From Lichenostomus cassidix (taxonomy: Eukaryota > Chordata > Aves > Passeriformes > Meliphagidae), in assembly GCA_008360975.2 (NCBI GenBank), contig CM039196.1, positions 3,844,001-3,908,000 on the forward strand: 64,000 bases of DNA, read 5' to 3'. The translations under genes and the position numbers were made by a program. Position 1 is the stretch's first letter. Each line of letters opens with the position of its first letter. This document shows, in pieces, positions 22,601 through 33,171 of the stretch. Under the pieces are notes generated by a model, which ran no database searches, was not told the origin of the DNA, and saw only the letters and a list, made by a program, of their open reading frames with translations.

Positions 22601-25600
22601 GGTCTGCCCTCCACAGCCGTGCGATCCAAAGCCAGGGCCTGCCGAGCAGCCTCCTCCTCCTTGAACTGCACGTAGCAGTAGCCCCGGAAGGTGCCCTTGT
22701 TGTTGAACACTGCTCTGACCTCCACCACCTCCCCACAGCTCCCAAAGAGCTCCCTCAGCTTGGCCTCGGGCTCTGCCATGGTGTAGGAGAGGTTGCTGAC
22801 GAACACAGTGACTTTATCCTTGCTGCTGTCATGGAGAACTTTGGGGATGTCCTTCCGACTGGTGGATGCCCTTTCCTTGGGGATTGCTGGGCCATCTGGC
22901 TCTTCACTTCTCCCAAAAAGCCCAGTCTCCACTTCCATGTCTTCTTCAGGGAGCACTCCATCTCCCTCTCCCCTCTGCCTCTTGCTGGGCAGCTCTGGTT
23001 GATAGAATTCAAAGCCTTGTTAGAAAAAATGACCCAATTTCCTTCCCCATGGAAACTCCTCTGCCCTGCATCCCCACTGTGGAGCTTGGAAATGGGACAT
23101 GGAACCACAAATACAATGACAGATCTTAAAAGACACCAAATAAAAACCTCCCTCAGCATTTAAAGAGCAAATAAAAACAGATTATTCAACCAAGACAGCT
23201 TTAGATGAAAGCAACTGGAATAGTTGTTCCTTTTTCCAGCCAGTCACAACTGACAGGTGCTGATTCATGTTCCTTTTCTTTGTCTAATGGGTTTTTAAAA
23301 AAAACAAAACAAACTAAAAGCTCACAAAACTCCCAGGGGCAACAACCTATTGAAGTCTTCTGTTCCCACCTTTCAAGAGGCTGCTACAATCCTGAATAAC
23401 CCAATTTATACACACGGCTCAGTGTCATAGGATGAGTCAGAAAAATTACTTTAAAGGAAAATAAAGGAATAAAACATTCACAATCTCTCTCCAAAATAAG
23501 AAACCCCAAGAAAACTCTGGAAGTTCTTAAGAACCTGTGTTTCTGTTGGTATAAAACCATTTAGCCTTGTTTGCATTTCACTCCCATACTGAAGACTTCC
23601 CAAGAGAAAGCAGACACCAGCAGTGGCAATTCCTCAGCTCCCTCTACCACAAGACAACCAATAACCCCCATTGCCAGAGGTCTGGAGTTTGAATTTAATT
23701 TTATTTTTACCTTCTTCTTGTCCCCATTCACCCTCATCATCCTCGTCCGCTTTGCGCTTGTCCCCAATCCTGGTTTTTTTGGCTTTTTTGGAAGCTTTCT
23801 TCTCTGCCCGAGCCTGCTTCCTCTGCTCAGCTCTCTCCTCCTCCTGCTTTGCCAGAGCAGCTTCTTTCTCAGCAGCCTAAAACACAGATGATTTATTCCT
23901 TTTTTTTTTTCCACTGGCTGCAGATTGCAGAGCATTTTCCAGAGCACTGAACCCGGAGGGTTTTGTCCTAAGCCACATCAACTCCCACACTAATGGGGAC
24001 ATCATTTACAGCACATCCCAATTCTTTGCTCTCACAGCTTTCCTGGAGGGCACATCATTCTTGTGGCCATCCAAAGGGGCAAAAGGAGAAAGATAAAAAG
24101 CAGCAAGAGGTTGTTAATCATGGTTTTAAAGTAAAAATCAATAGTTCTAAGGGCATGGAGACATTTCAGACGTACATGGGGGAAGGCACATTAAAAATGT
24201 GACATTCAGTGAAGCATGGACTTAATTTAGGTGTATAAAATGCTCTGGTTGCTCACAGAGTCCTGACCTTTGCTCTTTGTTCATTCACTCGAGCCAATCT
24301 GTTTTCTGTTTTTTGAACAGCTGCATCCCAGTCTTCCAGTGTCCCTAATGGATAAAATAAAAATAATTTTAGAAAGCCTTGTATTTGGTTTTCTCATAAT
24401 TCAAAGATACAATTCTGGAGAAACAGGAGTCACCGAGTTCATGGCACTTGCTGTTCATATCAAGCACTACACATGAAAATTCTAATTATAACAACAAGAG
24501 CCAAGCAGAGCAGAAACCTCTCATTTATAATACAAGACTGCAAAAAGGCATGGAAAAATCCAGTCATTTCAGAAAAGCAAGGAAGAAGAGAGCTGCCTGT
24601 GGATTTGACAGCAGTGAAAAGTGAGACTTCAGCGGAGCACAAAACACAGGATCAAAAGTCTGTGTGTCACCTCTGCCTAGCCAGGCTGGCTAAGAGGTAA
24701 TTAATTACCTTCTGTCAGTCAATTAATTACCTCCTGCCTGTCACTCACTCAGTGACCTTTTATCAATTAGTCACCCCCTGCCAGTACCCAGTTACCTTCT
24801 ATCCTCTCGAGGGTGAGCAGCACCTCACAGACGTGCTCAGGGTAGTCACTGGTGCACTGCACTGCTCGGTGCAGAGCCTTCCTGCAGTGCTGGGTGTCCC
24901 CGTGGGCCCTGTGGGACAGCACAGGACACTGAGGGGACAAACTCACACAGCAGGGCCACATGAGACAGAATTCTAGCCGTTCAAACATTCTCCCTCCTTC
25001 CCCAGCTGCTGCAATGCTTCTGAAAGCCACAGCAGAGCCAAGAACCTCAAAATGTTCTATAAACCCAAATGAAACTTGCTTGTTCTAAACTGTTTTCTCC
25101 TACAGGTGAGGAAACTAAAAAGTGAATTAACCAAGCTCCTACCTTTCCAGGTTGTAATACTCCAGCCACATGTTGGCATATTTGGCATTTCCTTTAGTCA
25201 TGATGTTGTCCCAGAGCTCCCTGGCTTTCTGCATGTTGTTACACAAGCGGGCCTGCAACCCAAAATATCCTTCAGGATTATTTGTTCAACATCATTAGCC
25301 CCCAAACAAAAAAAAAAAAATCCCAAAAAAACTAAACAACCAAACCCCCACAGATCATGCACAGACCCAGCAAGATACAACTGAGCTTTACAAAATAAAC
25401 ACCTAACACAATCCTACTAATGAGTAATCCTTCCCTGCCCACCTCTCCCATCAGCCTTGGTTTTGGCTCCCACATATATTTAATTTTGATTGTTATAAAA
25501 GAGATTAGAGAGTTGTTTCTGAATTTTTTCCTTTTTTTGTTGATTAATGTACTTAATAGGGCACTTCAGCACTTCTCAGACTGAGAATCTGCTTTGTGTT

Positions 25601-28600
25601 AAGGAAGAGGAGTAGGGGAAGAGGGGAAATGGATTGGGAAAGGACTGTATTCCATGGCTGGAATGTTAAAACAATCCATTTTATCAGGTTCAGCAATTTA
25701 AATACGGCAGAGAGAAACATCACCTCCACTCTTGCCCAGTTCTGCATGATGGTGCAGGATGGATCTCCACTTTCACTGAACCCTAGGAAGAAAAACAAGG
25801 ACTTTTTGTTGTGCTTGGCTCTTGGAAATAAAGTGTTTATCAAACAAGTCTCACATGGAGACGAAATCTTTATCTGAAGCTCTCTTGAATGTTCAAGATT
25901 CTTGAAGACAGACAGTGTGTGGAGAACTGGTCTTATAAAAATGATTTTGAAGAGAAGAAAACAATACTTTAGATGATTTCACTTACTTTCTTCTACTTCT
26001 TGTTTCAAGTACTCCACAGCTCGTGCAAACGCAGAGCGCAGCTCCTCCAGCTCCTTACTGGAGTCTGCAGGAAAAGAAAGAAAGAATAGCCTTAAAATAA
26101 TATTCAGTTTACATTTCCCACCCAATAAAACCTTCTACTTAACACCCACAATGATTTTATTGGGTAGCAGGAGGAGATTAAATTTAGTACTTCTTATTGT
26201 TATTATTGCTTAAATTTATGACTGTATTATGAGTAAAACTCACTACATGAATAATAAAAAAAACCATAATGTATCAAAAATACAAGGCAGGGCATTTTTG
26301 CAATAGTAAACCAACCAAATTTCTGTTTTTTACAGACTTTAACTGGCCAGAAAGTAATTTATTCGAAAGATGAAAATGCTGTAATTTTTTTTTTAAGTAA
26401 CATCCAAAAAGTACAAAGAAAATAGTTTAAGTATTTATTCTGTATTTATCATACAGACCTTGTGTAAAATCCACCCTCCTCCTCAGGTAATCCAGGTAAG
26501 CCTGCCAGATCTCTACATAATCTGTTGCCTGAATAAAACCTGCATTCAGAGCTTTTTCAAACATTTCTGAAAGAAAAATGGGGAAAAACTAGTTACTTTT
26601 CACATATTGTCAAAATTAGCAAGCTGAAAGAAATATCTACACAAACACCATTGGTTTCTAGGAACACAGGAAAAGAAATCCTACAGTAAATTGGGTCAGG
26701 AAGTGAATTTCAAGGCAGAGAACAGATCCTGCAAGTGCCATTTGTCACACTTCAGGAGTGCAGAGAGCAGCTCTGAATGTATTTGCTGGTTCTTTCCTTA
26801 CCAGAAATGATGCTGTGCTCAACCCTGTGCCTCTCCATGGCCAGCAGGTACCGAATCCAGAGCCCAACAGTCCAGGGGCAGTTCCTGACAGCGCGGTCGT
26901 GAGCGGATAAAACCAACTCCTTCACCTTCAGCTGCCTGTCCTGAAAGAATCAACCAGCAAAGGTGAAGTTCTTGTCAGCCAGAGAGCCCACCAGAGCCAA
27001 ATCCCAGGTTATAAAGAGCCAACACCTAAAAAACAGTACTTTTATTTTGTATTTCAAAAGCTCAGATGGGTATTTTAAATTCTATATTCCTAAAAACCCA
27101 GTGAACACATTCTGGTGAGGAAGAATATGCTCAGGAGAGAACTACAGGCCAATGAGGTGTTTTCTGCCAAGGAGATAAATGTAATAAAGGCACTGAATGA
27201 ATTCCCAACTGTTCCCAGAATGTCAAGGACACAAAGAAGGAGCACACACAGCCTACTCCTGCAGGTGTTGTTCCACCTGCAACCTGCTGTGTCCAGCTGG
27301 GAAGAGAAAGAGATGACAGAGCAAGTGAGCCTGGATAAGCTCCTGCAGGGAGTCACCCTGATCCCTTAATCCAGCCACCTTCTGTCCTGCCTCTGGAGCT
27401 CAGGATCAGCTTCAAACTGCACTAACAAACCCCCCTGGAAACAGGGGTTGAACAGCTGGGCTTGCTTCAGTGCCCCCACCCTGTAATTCTGCAGAGAAAA
27501 CACATAGCTGGAGGAGAGAAAAGTGAGAAATGCTCACTTGAGTAAGGAATACATCCCTGGAAACAGGAGGAAACCAAAGGTGAGGTGAAAATCAGTTTCT
27601 AGATTTACAGACTAAAGGACAGGACTGAGGTAGAACTTACTGGCTGTTTATCAGCAACTGAGATTAAAAAAAACCCCAAAAGTAAAGTCAGGAAAATAAA
27701 TCTGCAAACATTTGTGGGTTTATTTCCTTACCAAATACTGGTTGTAGCGTGCCCAGAGATCTGGGACAAGGCAGTTCTCAGCCAAAGCTCTCTCATAGAT
27801 CAACTGAATCCGAGCTGGGTCACCTGCTTTCATTTCAAAATCAATGTAAGCTTGGTATTCTGCCAGCTTTGGGGTTTCAGCACCCAGCTGGAAAACAACC
27901 AGGGAGACACAACATCAAACTCTTCACCAAAGCAACACTCAAGACACTTCAGCTGTTCCTCAGAGCAGGTCTTGTGCAAAGTTTCACACAAGATTTGTCT
28001 CTGTATCAGCAGCTGTTGATTTTTATACACCTCTGAATGGGTCAGAAATCAGGCACATCCTGGGTTTATCCCCCTTAGCCCAGTGCTGGAAAACACATCC
28101 AGAGTACTCATGTGCACCTCAGGGTGGCCTGGCACACTCAGTGGATTCAGTAGTTTACAGTATTCCCAGTATAAAATTGTCAGAATTCCCATTGCTGACA
28201 AAGTCCCCCAGCAACACTCAGCCGGGACTAGAAAAATAATAAATTTGGGGAAAAAAAATTTTAAAAAATCAACCACCCCAAAGCAATTCCCTCTTAGTTT
28301 TAAAGGAAGGTGTAAGTGCCAGCATTACCAGTGCCTCCTCGTAGGGTTTACACTTCTCCAGCTGCTGTAGAGCTTTTTTGTAGTTCTTTATTGTTGTTTC
28401 TGGAATGGGCTCTTCTGACCATTCCTCATATTCAGCATATGAAGCCTCCATGTCTATTAAAACATGAAATCACATCAAAAATGCACTTATGAAACCACAA
28501 ACTCAGATTTCAATCTAGGTTTCGTTCTAAGACAAATTCCTATTTTTTATTTATATAATATTTATAATTTATTTATAATAAATATTTTTTCTCCCCCTTA

Positions 28601-31600
28601 GGTCTTAACTGTCACACTGCTGCAATAAATAACTTAAAGGGTTCAGACACTTCAGCTCACACAGTGCCCTATAATAAACTCAGGGCAAGTTGTATTAAAA
28701 TTGCTGATTTGGATTTAGAAAACCAAAGTGGCAAAATTTTCCCCAAGGCCTTAATGGAAAGAGAACCCAAATTCTTGTCAGATGGAAATGAAGTTAAAAG
28801 AACTGGGCTTAACCTTGTCCCATGGGCAAAGGAGCAAGAAATAGACTCAAGGAGCTTAAAATAGGAACTAGAGAGGGCAGAATACCAACAATCCAACTGT
28901 CAGATACTCCCTACCAAGGGTTTTATGCAGCTGAACTTGTTTTTAAATCCCATTTTGTGCTCATGACTTGCACTTCAAACAACCTCAAATTCCTGAAGAA
29001 CCAGATGACCCAACCTCCAACAAATCACAACATTCCTGATCCAAAACGATCTGTGTCTCATCTGAGAGAACACAGCACCTCCAGCTGCACTTGGTGTGGA
29101 GAATCCTGATGCCTGGAGCACTGTCTCCATGGCCTCTCTCCCAGCATTCCAGCCCTTACCCAGCAGTGGGATCCCCAGCTGGCGTCGGAAGAGAGTGTGG
29201 ATCTTCTCAAGCTGGCTGCACAGCACCTGCTGCTGCTCCGGGGATGGAATGCTGCCAGGGGCTGGCTGGAAGCAAAAAAACAGGGATATTCAATCCATTC
29301 CCTCCAGCCCCAGCTGATGGATGTGAGAGGGAGCTGTTTATGAGCTGAGATCTGAGTGAATATGTGATCCTTGAAGGGCACACAGGGCCAACTTGGATTT
29401 CAGTCACTGCTGGGAAAGGTAAAGCTTGGGAATTGCTGCCCTTGGAAGCTGGATGAATGGGAAAAGCATTCCTGACTGAAAGCTGACACAAGCACTGGGA
29501 AATGATCACCTGAGAACAAGGAAGCAGCAGGTGGCTGTGCCATTTCTCAAACCCACTGTGCTGCCAAAGAGGGTTTCAATAAATCCCTGGGGTGTGGGGA
29601 GAGGATCTAAAACTTCCAGCCTTAATTGTGTTTGGGAATGAAAGGACATTCTCCTGTTACTCCTTTGTTAGGGAATTCCATAGAAGAGGGTTCAAAAGGA
29701 CCTTTAGAGATCAAATAGTTCCCACTGCCACCAGGAGCAGGGACATCTTTTATCTTCCATCTCTTATGTAGCAAGCTATCAAAAATAAAGAAATATTCTC
29801 ATTCTGGCCATCTTGGAAAGGTCACTTTTGCAGACATCAAACTACATTCCAGGGATAAAATATCCTCATCCAAGAGTCACAAACTGGGGAGTAATGAATG
29901 AGTTAAAAGCTGAACAGTCTAAAAATTTAAACTGGATTAACACTGTGCAGAAACAGCCACAGAATATTGTTTAATAATAGAGCACTTCAATTTAAAGCTG
30001 CTCTTGGCACTTCAATCAGCAGCAGAGCCAAACTTTGCTCCTGGATTTGAGAAGACTTTAGGATTTTATTTAAACCCAAATCCATTACTTTATCAGCCAA
30101 ACACACAGAATGGTTTTCCTGGAGGAGAGGATTGCTTTTTACAGCTGGAAAGAAACAACCATGAGACACAACAGGCGCTTTTCCAGAGGAGACAACTCCA
30201 GGTGACTCCAGGAGCTGCACCACAGCTTTTTTTGGGCTGGGAGCACAAGGGAATGGGCTCACCTGTGCTGTTTCCAGGATGGCATTCTCAAATTCCCTGT
30301 AAGCCTCCCACAGGGCTGTGCCCTTGGTGACATGCAGCCCCACGGCTGTCAGAGCCCTCTCGAAGATGGACCGGACCTTCTCGATGCCTCCCTCCTGACC
30401 AATGCCTCCAATGGAATACTGGGCATATTCCAGCCAGATTTCAGGACCTGAACAAGGTTAGGAGAAACAGGTGATGTGATTTCTTCAAGTATAGTAACAA
30501 AAAATGCAGCTCTGCTTCCCAAATGCCTCGTTTGCGGCATGTAAATCAACCGACACGTGGCAGTTTTCTTTTTCATCCAAAAAATGTTAAAATATTTGGG
30601 AATTGTACTGATGCTGTTGATTCAGCAGCAGTTTCCTTCTGCAAGGAGTCACTGCTGACAGTGACTGGCCCTGCCTGTCACCTCTGCTGCACCAAACACA
30701 TCAGGGATGCACCAATATGATTTAACAGTAGATTCCTATTCCCTGAGCTGGGGCCGCAAAGCTGTCACACTCCAGAATAATTCAGATTAAAGCAGTTCCT
30801 CCTTCTCTTTCCAGACCCCTGAACTTCCCTGATCAGCATCTCCTAAAGCAGCTGAATCCTGAAGGTGAAGAGGAGGTGGAGAACAGCACTGGCTGCCTGG
30901 CACCATTCCCACCAACAATAAATTCCAGTCAGGGACCCTCAGGCTGAGACCACTGGGGGTCCCAGAAATGCTTCCAAACCCCAAATCCAACCCAGCAGAC
31001 CCAGAGGATACCTCCTCAGCTCTTCACCTCCATTCCTTCTTCCTGAGGGATCACCAACACCAGGTGATGTCACTGACATGACATTTTGCACTCAGCTTTT
31101 GGGGGGGATTTACCTCCATATTCCTGACCCTCCACTTCCTCAGGCTTCATTTTTCCAGCCCCTCACCCCAATTCCCAAAATCACTCGGTGATTTATCCCC
31201 AAAATTTTATGCTACAGCTCCTGTGGGATGGAAAGACCAGACACCACATCCTTCCCTTGCATCATGATTTCACACTCAGATTTTAGAAATTAATTTGAAT
31301 TTTTGACTCAATTTCTGCATTGCAACAGGAGGAAGAGACTTTCATTCAACAACAACAAAAAAGGCAAATTTGGATGTAACAAAACCCATTTTAGAGCATT
31401 TTTGAGTGACTTACAGATGTAATCTTTGACAGCTCTTTCAAACAGCTCATAAACCTTCTCTCTCTCAGAGCTCTCCGTAGCCATTTTTATCTCATCCTTC
31501 AACCAGTCCAGCCAAATCTCTGCAATGAAAAACATTTATAACACATCACTCATCCTCAGAAATAATTAAGTTACACCCCCTCGGTGAGTTTTTTATCAGT

Positions 31601-32586
31601 TTTCAGCAACAGACTCCAAACCAAGGAGAGAAACTGAGGCAAAGACAGGATGCTGCCTGTCTGTGAAATGTCACTTTTGCTAAGTTTGCCGAGCTCTGGA
31701 TCACATTCCCTGACTGAGGGTGCTGAAAACTGACCCAAATGAGTTATTTCACTACTGAAGCATTTTCCACAGGCGATGTTTCACCTGTGGAGAGCAGAGG
31801 ATGCTTTCCATACCTTCAGTGAGGGGGAAGAGTTCGCTCATCTTCTGCCGAGCTCTGCGCAGCTTCACCAGCTCTCCCTCCTGCCGGAGCAGCTTGATCA
31901 GATCCAAGTGGCAGTTGTAGTCAAAGGCATTGATGGAGAGCTTAAAAAAAAAATTTAAAGATCGATTTTACAAGCAGTGTTAAATGATGGACGTGAAGAA
32001 ATCAGAAAACGAATCACACAAATCTCGTTTTGAGGTCACAGAGCCAAAGATAACACAGAATTTCCTTAGATTCAACCTAAGCCCTGACAGATCCAGACGC
32101 TCCCTCAGGTCCTCCCGCTGGTCACAGACAGAAATGTGTTTTTAGCTCCTTTAAAAGCAATAAAAACCCGCGGGCAGCCGGCTCGGATTTCTCAATGAAC
32201 ACAAACTGCCCGCTAGGGCTTCCCTCTTATTTCCCCCTCCAAAAAAATCCCAAACCGGTCAATTCCTCAGACTCCATTCACGTCATAAAATCGCGGAATA
32301 TCCCGAGCTGGAAGAAACTCCCAAGGACCATGGAAATCCACGTCCTGACAGTTCCCAGAACCGAACTACCGCGGCAGACACGATTATCCTCCCTTCCCGC
32401 CACACCCGCCGGGCCCACCTGCTCCTCCAGCCGCTGGATCTCCGCCTCGTTCTCCTTCTCCTCATCCTCGCCGTCCCCGGACGAGTCCGAGTCGCCCTCA
32501 TCGTCCGAATCGCCGCCCGACTCGGGGTCTCCCTCCGGCAGCCGCTTCTCCTCCTCAGCCGCCGCCTCAGCTCCCGCCGCCGCCAT
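19430..32586 (-). CDS. SART3: SART3 (p110/Tip110): U4/U6 snRNP recycling factor, 19 coding exons
   Basis: Exons in transcript order: 32419-32586, 31814-31940, 31415-31519, 30263-30447, 29160-29265, 28329-28453, 27732-27887, 26802-26940, 26459-26566, 25987-26064, 25734-25782, 25143-25252, 24796-24908, 24268-24345, 23711-23876, 22552-22994, 21773-21925, 20473-20666, 19430-19610. The sum is 2784 nt, 927 aa plus stop; human is 963. SART3 binds U6 snRNA and helps re-anneal U4/U6 after splicing, and also recruits USP15 and USP4. The order is an acidic N-terminus, HAT repeats (exons 2-13), a basic coiled NLS region (exons 14-15), two RRMs (exons 16-18) and a C-terminal LSm-binding motif. Every junction used is GT/AG and keeps frame. 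The start was chosen at AAGATGGCGGCGG inside the CpG island. The N-terminal acidic segment is shorter than in human. Confidence 0.97.
20095..20365 (-). mobile_element. CR1 LINE 3' region in the last SART3 intron
   Basis: On the minus strand this reads as a CR1 3' end: ctgtggctgcccctggatcc and tggaagtgtccgaggtcagg, then ggttggacagggcttggagc and a tail ending ccaacccaaaccactgtagg. It is in the same orientation as SART3. Confidence 0.82.
20473..21925 (-). CDS. SART3: SART3 exons 17-18: RRM2
   Basis: Exon 17 (21773-21925) starts VFRYSTTLEKHKLFISGLPF with RNP2 LFISGL. Exon 18 (20473-20666) starts GLAYVEYENEAQAS, completing RNP1 across the junction. Exon 18 ends with a split codon at donor gagc|gtgagt. 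A 12-bp direct repeat (gaattcatacag twice) lies in the flanking intron near 20,738-20,761. Confidence 0.93.
22120..22190 (-). mobile_element. Short CR1 tail remnant
   Basis: Contains cagaatatcctgagctggaa, the same block seen in the other CR1 copies of this window, followed by aggatcagagcccaattcct. It lies in the intron between SART3 exons 16 and 17. Confidence 0.55.
22552..22994 (-). CDS. SART3: SART3 exon 16: RRM1
   Basis: Encodes about residues 605-752. It contains KVLHDSSKDKVTVFVSNL with RNP2 (VFVSNL, about 668-673) and RNP1 (RGYCYVQF, about 708-715), and ends at KNKNPDFK. The first 60 residues of the exon are a variable linker. The acceptor aaccag|agctg was chosen because it restores the reading frame from exon 15. 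Confidence 0.93.
22995..23710 (-). other. SART3: SART3 intron 15
   Basis: About 700 bp of unremarkable intron between the linker exon and the RRM1 exon. No repeat family was recognised. Confidence 0.7.
23711..24345 (-). CDS. SART3: SART3 exons 14-15: charged linker and NLS
   Basis: Exon 14 (24268-24345) encodes the end of the helical region (WDAAVQKTENRLARVNEQR). Exon 15 (23711-23876) encodes a Glu/Ala/Lys-rich coiled segment followed by basic clusters (EKKASKKAKKTR, DKRKADEDDEGEW) that fit the family's bipartite nuclear localisation signal. Confidence 0.92.
24691..24790 (-). repeat. Degenerate repeat with donor-like sites beside SART3 exon 13
   Basis: On the SART3 strand, downstream of the true donor ATAGAAG|GTAACT (boundary 24795/24796), two further donor-like strings AGGAGGTAATTAATT and AGAAGGTAATTAATT occur in an imperfect repeat of about 30 bp. 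They are possible decoy donors. No transcript evidence is available here. Confidence 0.5.
24796..31940 (-). CDS. SART3: SART3 HAT-repeat exons 2-13
   Basis: This block encodes the half-a-TPR helical repeats that dimerise and bind deubiquitinases. Recognisable pieces are LSINAFDYNCHLDLIKLLR (exon 2), EIWLDWLKDEI (exon 3), IWLEYAQYSIGGIG (exon 4), EKIHTLFRRQLGIPLLD (exons 5-6), AEYQAYIDFEM (exon 7), CPWTVGLWIRYLLAMERH (exon 8), DYVEIWQAYLDYLRRR (exon 9) and ANMWLEYYNLER (exon 12). Exon 11 is only 49 nt. Two donor-like decoys lie just past exon 13. Confidence 0.93.
28535..28600. repeat. AT-rich low-complexity tract
   Basis: A run of tttatttataata-type sequence in the SART3 intron between exons 5 and 6. 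Simple AT-rich DNA with no other signal. Confidence 0.7.
29680..29760 (-). mobile_element. Possible CR1 tail remnant
   Basis: Contains a weak match to the antisense CR1 pattern (aaaaggacctttagagatca followed by cccactgccaccaggagcag). Short and diverged, so only tentative. Confidence 0.35.
30448..31414 (-). other. SART3: SART3 intron 3
   Basis: A 967-bp intron, the longest in the 5' half of the gene. No coding, RNA or clear repeat feature was recognised. Confidence 0.7.
32282..32340 (-). mobile_element. Short CR1 tail fragment in SART3 intron 1
   Basis: The plus strand has aaaatcgcggaatatcccga followed by gctggaagaaactcccaagg, matching the antisense start of the CR1 tail. Only about 60 bp remain. 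Confidence 0.6.
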
Positions 32587-33123
32587 CTTATGCAGCTCCG
32601 CTCGCCGCCCGCCGCGCTCACCCGGCCGCCGCGGCTGCCCCGGCGCCGCCCGTCCCGCCGCCCCGCCCCGCCGCCCGCCGAACCGGGAGCGAAGAACGGG
32701 GATTCTCCGCCCGCACCGCTCCGCGCCCGCCCGCGCACCGAGGCAGCGCTGCGCAGAGATCAGCCGAGGCGCGACCCTTTGTATTCTGGTCCGTGGCGCA
32801 GGCAGCGCAGTGGGCACCCCGCGGTGTGTCCATCAGGGGGCCTCCGAGAGGGTCCGTGGCGTGCGCGGCGCCTCTCCCCCGCCATATTGAGTGTGGCGCC
32901 GCATCTCGCACACGCGCCGGCTGTCGCGATAAAACCCGTGTCGCGACTGAAAGGCCGTTTCCATCCTTTATTTATTCACTGATCGCGTTAGCGGCAGCGC
33001 GACGCCCTTCCTGCGAGCGACCTGCACCGCTCGCTCCGTCTGCGCGGCGAACGCGTGACCGCAGTGACACGCGGGCTCCGGGGCAGGGGGCGTGGTTGGG
33101 GGCGTGGCCACCCCGCCCGAGGT

Positions 33124-33129
33124 TATAAA
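33124..33129 (+). promoter_or_regulatory. ISCU: TATA box of ISCU
   Basis: TATAAA lies 35 bases before the ISCU start codon, in ggttataaagggg. If used with normal spacing, transcription would begin near 33,150-33,158 and the leader would be only about 5-14 nt. Confidence 0.55.
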
Positions 33130-33159
33130 GGGGAGTCGGCGGGCGGCCGTCCCCTCAGT

Positions 33160-33171
33160 GAAGATGGCGGC
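33160..33171 (+). promoter_or_regulatory. ISCU: TISU-type start context of ISCU
   Basis: The bases GAAGATGGCGGC fit the published TISU consensus SAASATGGCGGC exactly (ATG at 33164-33166). TISU supports scanning-free initiation on very short leaders and also binds YY1. Its use here is inferred from the sequence. Confidence 0.6.
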
